Positions 54,841 to 64,000 of a stretch of DNA of 64,000 bases are shown one piece after another. The notes below the pieces were generated by a model, which saw only the letters and a program-made list of their open reading frames with translations, searched no databases and was not told the origin of the DNA. Each line of letters opens with the position of its first letter. The stretch's first letter is position 1. Origin of the DNA: Heterocephalus glaber (taxonomy: Eukaryota > Chordata > Mammalia > Rodentia > Bathyergidae); the NCBI RefSeq assembly GCF_000247695.1, contig NW_004624743.1, positions 8,062,800 to 8,126,799 of the forward strand. The letters are read 5' to 3'. The translations under genes were made by a program, and so were the position numbers.

Positions 54841-57138
54841 AGATAATCTCAATATTGGACTTCAAAAATTTTCACTAATTTTTTTCATCTTTCTATAAGG
54901 GAAAAAATAAAAGACACTAAAAATTTGAAAGACTTTTCATACATTGGGCACAAGGATATATCCGGCACCTATCTGTATGGTCACAGATTATTTCCTATAA
55001 ACACTCAGGTGATAAGAGTTCACAGAATTCATGGACTCCAGTGTGGATGAGATCACCAGGCACTCTCTGCCCTTCCTCACATCCCCAGGAGGTGAGGAGT
55101 ATTGCTCAGAAGCAAGAGGCCTTTTTCACAGGAGCCCTTCCTCAGGTCGGGGTCTCCTTCAGATGAGCTCATCTGTCTCTTCCTCCTCCAGATGCAGCTA
55201 TCAGGAAACCCTCTACAGACCGATTTCATCACAGGCTGAATTGAATTCATTTCTCCCCCACTCATGCACTCACTTCATTCTGCACATTTTTGTGCTACAG
55301 CCTTATCACACAACATTCATGATTTATGCATTTGTCTCCTTTGCCTACACCCCCAAAATCCCAAAATCCTTAACAGAGACCTTTCTGTGTTCACTTTGGA
55401 GTCCAGGCTGGAAAGGTCTGACATACTTTCGGTGGTCACCAACTGCTAGCTGAATGAATAGAACACACATTTCCACCGCAATGTTAATGTCTGCAGAGGC
55501 TTTGGGATGGTTGGAGGTAGAGATGGAGCAGGATCCAGATATTCGCTAACTGCTAATATATGGTGGGCATTGTCTGTGATCATTTGGATGCAAAGGTGCT
55601 TTCTTTGAATATGTGATTGAGATTATTTGTGTGCACGTTTTTCTTCCCACTATCCTAAGTGTTCCTGCTCTCATCTCCTGGAATATAGGGACTGTTTATT
55701 AGTCACTTTGAAACACCAGAACTCAGTACACCAGAACTTAGTACCGGGCCCGGCAGGTTGTATGTTTGCAGCTTTGACGACAGACTGAAATGGACACATG
55801 AACAGAACAGAAAAGAATGTTCAAATGTTAGCAGGGAGAAAGAGTCTTCTGGGGCGGTATTTTTTGCTACTGTAATTTCTTTTTTTGCCCTTTTATGTTA
55901 CTATTTCACATTATGTTGAAGCTCACTATTTTACTCTAAGTAACTGGCACAAGTTTATTATTTCTAAAATGTACTGTTTTCAAGTTATAAAGCAATGCAG
56001 TAGAGGCGTAATTTCTACCATGTATGAAACATTATAACTCAGAAGTTTTATATCACTGAATGCTTAAAAACTGGGGCACTAGTCTCAATAATATGGAGCC
56101 TCAGAAAAACTGAGCATTTAAAAAAATCTCTGAAGAAGACAGTTGCTAAGTATATGATCTCAGATCAAGGGGTAACAGGAAACAGCACAGAAATCAGCAA
56201 GGAAGCAGAAAAAAAGGGGAGTGGTATCTTCGCCAGAAGTAAGGGTTAGAAAAGGAAAAACAAAAACTCCCTAGGAGAAAGCATGGGGGAATTTTGTGGA
56301 TATGAGTCAAATATTACAAATTTGAAATAGCATGTTTTAAAATTTCTGGGCAAAGTTCACTTTTCTCCCCCTCCAATTCTTGGACACTGCTCTACTCATC
56401 CTCTGTCCTCCTATGCTCTGACATTGGTCTTCTTCTAGGCCAACCTTCACCTGGGGGATCCATGGAAATCAGGGTGACCCTAGGGCCAAGCAGATGATGC
56501 AGGCTTCCTCAGCATAGGTCCCTGGCTTGGAGATTTTAAGGATCCTTCCACCACAGCTCTCCTGGAAGCAGGACAAGACGTGTATCATGAGGCTGGCTGA
56601 GAATAGGACTCAGCACACGCTGGCTACGAAATGCTCCCTGACATCCTGCATCCAGGAGAGACGTGAAGCCAAACCCTAAACGGAGAATATCTGAATATAT
56701 AATGACTGAAATGCACGATAACATATGCAGTTAAGACTAATAATCTTCATAAAATAAGAAAATAAAGGCTGGCATGAAAAGGAGAGTAGTTGTTTTGAAG
56801 AACGGATAATGTTGGCAATTTGTTAAATAAGGAAGGAAAAGACTGGCCAGGACTATAAATTAAACAAAGGTTGAGAAAGACAGGAGAGGAATAAATTCTC
56901 AAAGATCAGGAAGCAGGTTTGAAAAAGTATATATGTGAATATAATTTCGCATACTAACCTTTAGAGTTTATGCTATTTCACTTGCAAATGGTTACAGAAA
57001 AAAAGGCTGAATCCACAGATATCGAAGCTTTAAAAATAATTTGTTACAGCATCTCTTTTATAAAACATTAATATCTTTAACAAAAGTTGTGCATGTTATC
57101 TTGAGTAATCAAACTAAGGTCAGATTATTATTTTTGTT

Positions 57139-57215
57139 TGGGGATTGTAGCTCAGTGGGCAGTGCTTGCCTAGCATGCATGAGGCCCTGGTTTCGATCCC
57201 CAACACCGCAAAAAG
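57139..57215 (+). mobile_element. Older ID SINE, close to tRNA-Ala
   Basis: TTGGGGATTGTAGCTCAGTG, TTGCCTAGCATGCATGAGGC and TTTCGATCCCCAACACCGC retain the tRNA-Ala anticodon-arm region better than the young subfamily. Confidence 0.85.
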
Positions 57216-57429
57216 CCTAAAATCATTACTTTTGTTTCCATATATTCGTCATTTGAGATGAGAAGAGCCTGCATCCTACACCCCCTTATTTATCTGTCAG
57301 CCCAGGGCTGTCTTTCAGTCACCTCGTATCTTCATTTCTGCAGGATTTCCCATGATTTCTACTATTACTTCACTCTTTTCCCCTTTATTTTCTTGATTTC
57401 ACTATCTCCTCTTCCATTCCCCTCCCAGT

Positions 57430-57970
57430 TTTCCTTTCCTAGCAAACATTATGACTTATTCATTCAATCAGCAGTCCCCAAATCCCTCTCCATTCCATCA
57501 TCTCTTGACTCAACACGCACGAATCTTGCTCTCTCATCTCCCATCCTTGGGTTCTTTGTGTTTGGAGCCCACCTTCCAGTCAGTATTCCTTCATCCTTCT
57601 GCCAGAGTCTAATTAAAGTGCAGGTCTCGCCTGTATCACTTCTTCCAAACTCTGGTGGATCCCAGTGCAGCTCCCTCTGTTAGCTTGCTTCACAGCAGGC
57701 CCTGCACCTTCCTCTCTGGCCTCTACCCCTTTCTTCTCCTGCATGCTGTGTTCTGGCCTAGGCGGACCTTTGTGTCATTTTCCAAGGTAGGCATGTACTT
57801 TAAACACACCCTTGATATATATCATTCAGTCCTGTCTGGAATACCCTTATTTACTCTCTGCCCGGCTAAATCTCAGTCATCCTAGGATGCCTATTATCCA
57901 ACAGCGACACTTGCTTGGTGAGCTTTGCCTAACTCTGCTACACACTGCCTTCTCTGTATTCTTAGAGTCC
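57430..57970 (+). mobile_element. L2-like LINE 3' fragments
   Basis: Several blocks, e.g. GTCTGGAATACCCTTATTTA, CTCTGCCCGGCTAAATCTCA and GCCTAACTCTGCTACAC, resemble the L2 3' end; diverged. Confidence 0.5.
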
Positions 57971-57972
57971 TC

Positions 57973-58167
57973 TTCTTTTTTTTTGCAGTACTGGCCACTG
58001 AACCTAGGGCCTAATACTTGTAAGTACTCACACCACTAAAATACATCCCATCCCATTTTGCTTTATTTTATATTAAGACACAATCTTGCTAAGTCACTAA
58101 GTTATCCAGGCTGGCCTTGAATTTGCAATCCTCCTTCTTCAGCCTCCCGAGTAGCTGGGATCATGTG
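57973..58167 (-). mobile_element. Composite SINE: B1-like monomer plus ID-like part
   Basis: On the minus strand a 7SL monomer (58167-58075: CAGCTACTCGGGAGGCTGAA, then GCCAGCCTGGATAACTTAGT) is followed by an A/T linker and an ID-like part (58050-57985), ending in an A-run (T-run on the plus strand at about 57976-57984). Confidence 0.75.
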
Positions 58168-59599
58168 ACTTTTTGTGTTTTTTAAATGCAGTATATGATA
58201 TTGTAATTTACCTTTTTCCATGCCTGCCTCCCTGAATCCTATGAGGAATGGGCATCTCTGGTCCCTGACAAAGGACTTGGCTAATACACATGAACTCAGT
58301 ATAGGTTCTAATATATGAGACAAATGAATAAGCAAATTTGACAGTCATATTTTCCATTCCAGGCTAGCAGAAACAAGTTAGGTAGTCTTCCAAGGTAACA
58401 GTATAAAATATATTTGTTCTCATGAATTCAGGAGACCTGCTCTAGGTCCTGGGCATGCACACTGTACCTGCTGTACCTTGCTGAGCTTTTTTGGCTGCTG
58501 GTGCTGCCAGTTACTGCCAGGAGAATGTCAGCCTTTTGAAAACCAGATTTACTGTGAGAGACATCTTTGTGAACTCTGTATTTCCAGGTCTCCCTCAGAA
58601 GCAAGGACATTGTCCTCAGTGTGCTCTGAACAACCTCTCCCCCTTGGGAACTCCAGCTTCTCAGCACAGGATCAGAAGAGCCCAGGATGCATGGAGCTTT
58701 CTACAAGGCAATGCAAAGTAAAGATGTGAGTCTGGCCACTGACTAATTTGTGTCACGGCAACTTGTATTGATACATGAGAAGGAGACACACAAATCAGAA
58801 TTTCAGAGACAGCCAGGGACTTGCAAGACGCAACTCCAATGTTTCTTTGCCTAACACACTTCCTCTGCAATGGCCCTCTGAAGGCTGAAGAGAGTTAAAG
58901 AGCTCTAACGGGCTTGACCTTAGCCCACCTCTCACCTGGGCTGGTCCTTGGCCCAATGGGAGACCCTCTCTTTGCCTTGCATTCATATTACCATTTTTTT
59001 GTCTTAAGCCACAGCACCAACATTTACCAAGAGTAGATTTCAATTGGAGGTAGCACTGAAAATACTCAACAAGTTCTTTCCTATTCCTCAATATCTTAAA
59101 TGGCAGGTAGAGAGATTTCAAGGGTCAATATTTGGATTGTGAAGACAGATATTATTTATAGGATCCTCAACTTCTTCCATAATGCATGCCTGACAATAAA
59201 ACCTTTTTTTCCCAACTGATTTATGACTCTTCCTAATAAACCAGCCAGCTCTCCGCTAAGTAGCTATAGGCCCTTCTCTACTAAAAGTTTTGTTTTGGTA
59301 CTGGTTATTCTGTGGTGATTTGGCAGCAATGGTCAGCAAGGGTCGCGGAGACACCACCCCTTCTGGGGCATGAACCCCATGAAGTCTCATTGATCCTTAC
59401 TCAGAGGACTTTGCCTAAGCCTGCAACATGGCATTCCAGATCCTGGTACCATTTTCTGTAACGTGTCAGAGAGAAGCAAGGCCTCAGGTGTGTGGTGTGG
59501 GGTGTTTCTGGGATGCTCTGAGGACAGAGTGAACCTCACAGCCACTGTGGCTGCCAGGGAGAGGAGCCTGAGTGTTAGAACAGACCTCTGAGGGGAGAA

Positions 59600-59690
59600 A
59601 GTTTACCTCTTCCACCTGTATTCACAGCATCTTGAAAGTACCCAGCACATGGATGACACTCAATAAATATTGTTAATAAAACAATAGAAC
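59600..59690 (+). mobile_element. L2 LINE 3' terminal fragment
   Basis: AGTACCCAGCACATGGATGA then CACTCAATAAATATTGTTAA is the characteristic L2 3' terminus. Confidence 0.65.
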
Positions 59691-59929
59691 CCAAGGCTAT
59701 GGTGACAGGGGTTTTACTTACAGTGGGATGACAACGGGATCCAAAAACACACAAAGGGCAGCTGCTACATTTGTCGCCAACCTAGACACTGCCTTTGTCC
59801 CTAGCACCACGTAAACCCTCTCCTCATACATGAATTTTACAAAAAGGAAAGAATTGTGTATACTAAAGTGTGCATGGAATTAATACGTCCCTTTGAAGCT
59901 TCCCTAGACCCTTGTAATTAACACTTATT

Positions 59930-60045
59930 TCTTATCATCGGTATCTGTATCACTGTTTTAATCTCATTTTCCGGACTGTAAGATTCCGGCAGACAGGAAG
60001 TTTCTCGAGGGCTTTCTGTCCTTGGCAGTAGCAGAACGGGCCAGC
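59930..60045 (+). mobile_element. L2-like LINE fragment
   Basis: CCGGACTGTAAGATTCCGGC, GAGGGCTTTCTGTCCTTGGC resembles the L2 segment before the 3' end. Confidence 0.45.
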
Positions 60046-60554
60046 AGTCAGCTCACGCTTGGGGCCAGTGTCCTAGAGGACATTGTTGGGGACACCCTGA
60101 TGACAAGACAGAGGCTCAGACAGAAAAGCAAAGGCTGTAGGCCAGGGCCCTGAGGCTCCCTCTCCAACACTGAGCCTTGTCCCTCCTGTGGGCAGAAGTC
60201 ACGTGAGGTCTGTAATAGTGCAGCAGCCTTGGACTCGAGCCTTACTCTTGCTACGTCTCTTTTGTTGTAAAATCTCTCCCGGGACTGGGTTAATGCAGCA
60301 TTCTTGTTTTCATTTTACTGGCTGAGTACGCTCGCAACTTTGGCTTAATATGGAGTATCGGGATCTACTGAGCGGCTGGTGGCTGCTCAGGGTCCAGGCG
60401 GAGTGAGGAAGCAGAGGGTTGTGACAGGCATGAGACCCCGACTGTGGACAGGACCGCAGGCCCATAGTGCAGCGATCGGTACTGCAGTGCATGTTCAACT
60501 GCCTCCTCAGGCATCCAGTGGAGTAAGGAAATGTGATAGAATTATACTTTTTAA

Positions 60555-61050
60555 GTCATGGAGACATCATATTATAGTAGTCCATGCATATCCGTGTTTG
60601 TAGTAGCACCATTCATAATGGCTGTATCTTGGAAGCAGCCTGTATGTCCACCGGCAGATGAATGGGTGAAGAAAATGTGGTATTTACACACCACGGTATA
60701 CTACTCTGCCATAAAGAAGGATAAAATTGCATCAGTGGTAGGGGAATGGATGCAACTTGAGACAAGGACGTTAAGTGAAATAAATCAGATACAAAAACTT
60801 AAATATGACATGGTTTCTCTTATATGAGAGACTCAAAGTATAAATCAATGGAAGAGCAAAATAAAAGATAAAAAACAGGAAACAGGGAGATAGAGCTTTT
60901 GCAAAAGGAAAAGGGACTGAGAGACAGAGGGAGAAGAGGGAAAGAGCATGTTAAAAAAATGAAGATGCGGTACACGTACGCACATCAACTCCCCACAGTG
61001 AATGTGACATTATGTTCTGCAGACCTGCTCCAATAAAAACAAAACTTAAA
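60555..61050 (+). mobile_element. L1 LINE 3' end, about 0.5 kb
   Basis: GTAGCACCATTCATAATGGC, GATGAATGGGTGAAGAAAAT, ATACTACTCTGCCATAAAGA and TTAAGTGAAATAAATCAGAT are the classic mammalian L1 3' region; AATAAA (61032-61037) and A-rich end follow. The short frame across it is not a functional protein. Confidence 0.85.
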
Positions 61051-62199
61051 AAAATGAAGCATCGAATAAGTAAAATGTGATTAAAAATAAGTATGTTTCA
61101 GAATCCTCAGTTGCTCAGTCTCAGCCCTCCTCTTAAGGTTTGGCCGAGTTTGGGAAGGACGTGGACACGATTCCAGCTGGGTTCTCTATCAGCCCCGCAC
61201 CCTGCACAGCACGGGGTTCTGGCTTTGTCTGCTCTTCCCGGGCAGGGCTGCAGTTTTTCTCCAAGCATCCCTGAGACCTGGGAGAGAGAGCCTTCGGCCC
61301 TTAGAACTACATAAATTAATGTGTACTTTGAGCTCATCAATCAAATGGCCACTATTTGCTTTCTTAACAATATAATCATTTCCAGCTGCTGCCAGAAAAA
61401 CAACCAAACAGTATTCCTAGGACTGACATCAAAAGTGCCAGTAGCATTTCAGAGTTAGGCCCCTCCGCCCAACTCCACGGGGACCTGCCCTCTTATCCCC
61501 TGGCTCATTTGTTACTGCAGTTCCTGCCATTTTCTAGTATTAATGTGAAGGGCCCTTTCTTATTAGTGTCAGCAATTATGAACTAAGTGTAATGATTAGG
61601 TACACAAGGACCTGTCTCATGGACAAACAGATCTTGAGAATACCAAACACATTCCATTGCAGAAAATGAATCCTTTCTTCTACTTAAAGAGTTATAAATA
61701 AATACAAATGATCCGATAATATAACAGTATTAATAGTATTATAAGCCAATCAAGGCCTACATAGACTAAATTATCTTATTCTTTTATAAGTTTAAATTTT
61801 TCTAAATGCTTCCAAATTTAATTAATAATGAGAAGAAATCAGACTCACTTCAGTCTATTTTCCTTACACTGTAAATGTTATCTGTATATGAATTCATGGC
61901 CCTACCATCTCAGGCCAACTCACATCTCACAAAATTATATTTCCTGTAACTTCATATACGAACAGATAGCAGCATTCTTAGTTTCTGCATTCAGTTCCCT
62001 CCAATTTATCGGAAATACCACCAAAGCTAGAGAGAACACTGGAAAATGAAAATGGAAAGGTATCCAGATAAAATGCTCCAGAGAAGGAACGACAAGAAAG
62101 AGGTTGTAATAGCTAGGGAAGAAAAATGAGAATGACACGGGGAGAGTCTGAGGGTGCATCGAAAGACAGAGGGAAAAATAGTCAAGTGAGGCCTGTGTC

Positions 62200-62565
62200 C
62201 GCCGAGGGCCCCTCACTGGGGCCGGGTTCAGGATGTTAAGATCTAAAGTAAGGCCACCAGCAGTTCTGCTTAGCGGACATCGTCCCCACAGCGGCGGCAC
62301 TAGTTGCCTGACCCACTGCATTAGAGGGGAGGCTGCCAGCCCCAGCCTGCTCTGAGCTGGCCCCAGATGGTCCTTGGAGGAGTTCTCTCGGGCTCAGGCT
62401 CCTGCTCCTGGACCCTGTCACCTTTAGCTGCTGCTTTTCCAGTCATGATGGCTTCAATCATTTCAGTTGTGTCAGTGGACATCTTCTGCCTCTCGATTTT
62501 AAGTTTGGTACTTCCGTTCTCCCAAGTTGCAAAATCTGTGATTCTGTTAGTTCCGCGGCAAACTT
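62200..62565 (-). pseudogene. Possible retrocopy remnant of an unidentified gene
   Basis: The minus strand has an 80-codon open stretch (about 62563-62320) containing DFATWENGSTKLKIERQK and STDTTEMIEAIMTGKAAA, with helix-like charged composition. An overlapping frame (62421-62236) continues with GPSGASSEQAGAGSLPSNAV and AVGTMSAKQNCWWPYF. The switch between frames suggests a frameshift. The segment is CpG- and GC-richer than its surroundings, has no visible introns, and no parent gene was recognised. It might equally be chance coding-like sequence. Confidence 0.3.
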
Positions 62566-62714
62566 AGGAGTTTGCATTTGCGCCATCACTTCTTCCACAG
62601 TCTTTATTAGGTAATTATAAAAACAACCTTTCCTCTTCTATGGCATGAACAGGAAATTAAACCAGCTTTTCCTCACTACCGAAATGTTAATTTTCTAATA
62701 TTTTAATTGAATCA

Positions 62715-62930
62715 GTTCCTCGGCAGTAACACCTACCATTTACTGAGCATTTATCTGTGCCAGGGGCCGAGCCCACGCCTTGTGTGGGTATGATTTAATC
62801 CTCATACCCTCTCTTCCACTGTGACTGCCATCTTATGGATAAAGAGAAAGAGGAGCCACATGGTTCAGGAACTTGGTCAAGTCCACAGGGTTGGTCAAGG
62901 TAGAACCAAGTTCACGAACCCACTCATGCG
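62715..62930 (-). mobile_element. MIR SINE, nearly full length
   Basis: ACCTACCATTTACTGAGCAT, TGATTTAATCCTCATACCC, ATCTTATGGATAAAGAGAAA and GAACTTGGTCAAGTCCACAG follow the reversed MIR consensus over about 200 bp. Confidence 0.75.
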
Positions 62931-63001
62931 CTCCGGGCTTTATTTTTTGACTTACTCTTGGACTATTTGCCCCCGCAAGCTTGTCCAATCATAAAGCTTG
63001 T

Positions 63002-63085
63002 CTGGGGGCTGGGGATGTTGCTCAGTGGTAGAGCACACGCTTAGCAGGCACAAGACCCTTGGTTCAATTCCCAGTACCCCTCTCA
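63002..63085 (+). mobile_element. ID SINE close to tRNA-Ala
   Basis: GGGGGCTGGGGATGTTGCTC, GGTAGAGCACACGCTTAGCA and TTGGTTCAATTCCCAGTACC retain the tRNA-Ala pattern, including GGTAGAGC, which the young subfamily here has lost. Confidence 0.88.
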
Positions 63086-64000
63086 AGATTACCCAACTAT
63101 GTCGATGTATCCCAATGAAACACCTCAAAATCTTATTTTTTAAATCAAGGGATATATTTGTAATGCAGTTCACTTTTTGATGAGTAATCTTATCTAAAAT
63201 GATTTCCTGTTATTTTACTATAATGTCCAAGGGATAGAAAGGGAAAGTACCTTCAAAAATATTTATACACTACCTACCTAGTTAAAAGGAAATGTGATGC
63301 TAAGGAAAGGAAAGGGGCTGAATGCTTTTTAGCTGCTAGATATCTCAGGCTAGGAAGGAAGACCTCTCCAGTAGCACTTGGGCTATAACTTTCTGGATAA
63401 AACAAAGCACAGATCTATTGCAATTATTAAAATAATGATAGCAAGAACCTTAAGTCTCTAACTAAGGAAAATATCTGCTTATTTATTTATTTAGGTTTCT
63501 ATACTCTCCAGAGTAAGCTAACTGCTCAGCTCCTCACTTTACCCCAGAAGACAAAGATATAAACGTTGGTAGCGATGAGATAGTGTTTTGAAAGGACAGG
63601 AGAAAAGAGAAAACTGTATGCTTTCCTGGAGAGACTATTGGTTTCTCCCTGGGTAAAGATGTTGGCTCATGGAAAAATTACATCACGAGTGTATAAAAAT
63701 CTTCCTTTTCCTTTCTTTTCAAAAAAGATGCAGGTAAAGGTGCGGCTTTCACTTCACAAGCCAGATGACAGGAAAAGAAGGAGAAAGGACGCTAAACGTC
63801 TCAGTTTTGTTCAACAGTTAGTTATGAGGAAGGCAGCAGGATGTGATCTTTTTAGGTGAAAATTTCCCCCAGTCCCAAGGAGAAGGGAAAAATTGCAAGA
63901 GAGCTTCAAGAACCACAGAGGCTCGGTTTTGCATCTTGTTAGAAAATCTACACTGCTGGGAGAAGCCTGGGGTGCAGCTGGCAGGACCTGACTCAGCAGA

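Noticed and set aside
57258..57683. A 141-aa plus-strand ORF
   Set aside because: Pyrimidine-rich, hydrophobic and serine-rich by composition, overlapping L2-like sequence.
60558..60827. An 89-aa ORF with an apparent conserved C-terminus
   Set aside because: Encoded by the 3' region of an L1 element, so it is not a host gene.
63002..63085. A possible tRNA-Ala gene
   Set aside because: Substitutions disrupt the stems and it belongs to the ID SINE family that descends from tRNA-Ala. The same holds for 57139-57215.

Overview
This is a vertebrate nuclear genomic window carrying the 3' two thirds of one protein-coding gene, MEF2C (myocyte enhancer factor 2C, a MADS-box transcription factor), on the minus strand. 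Nine coding exons can be read directly, all with GT/AG splice sites and compatible phases. Using alpha1 and beta they total 1164 nt (387 codons plus stop), which is residues 87-473 of the standard 473-aa isoform. The MADS/MEF2 DNA-binding exons (residues 1-86), 5' UTR and promoters lie beyond position 64000.

The repeats point to a rodent. There are many tRNA-Ala-derived ID-type SINEs, 7SL-derived B1-like monomers, and at least two B1-like + ID-like composites. Abundant mouse/rat B1/B2 copies are absent, so a non-murid rodent (castorimorph, squirrel-related or similar) is likely; the species cannot be fixed from the sequence.

Layout: 1-10 kb is the 3' flank of MEF2C (L1, ID SINEs, low-complexity DNA, no supported gene). 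10.07-14.49 kb is the long 3' UTR, ending at a convincing AGTAAA + GU-rich poly(A) site, with seed matches for miR-223, miR-21, miR-9 and miR-27. 14.49-23.58 kb holds five coding exons, including the 24-nt beta microexon and the internal acceptor that defines the gamma region. 23.58-39.53 kb is a 16-kb intron. 39.53-41.72 kb has two exons. 48.03-48.37 kb has the mutually exclusive alpha2 and alpha1 exons, separated by an intron of only 59 nt. 48.37-64 kb is the 3' part of a large intron.

The three classical alternative-splicing switches of MEF2C (alpha1/alpha2, beta, gamma) are all in this window, with sequence features that plausibly explain each: steric exclusion by a 59-nt intron, a UGC motif just upstream of the microexon acceptor, and a pyrimidine-rich acceptor exactly 96 nt inside the last coding exon. 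Other points of interest are candidate CTCF sites, a perfect palindromic RFX X-box, isolated CpG-dense pockets, a 100-bp inverted repeat pair, a young ID-SINE subfamily with intact target-site duplications, a 20-G homopolymer at the window edge, and a possible retrocopy remnant near 62.4 kb. I found no bacterial, phage or CRISPR content and no evidence for a wholly new system. Other open reading frames in the window are short and show no codon or family support.
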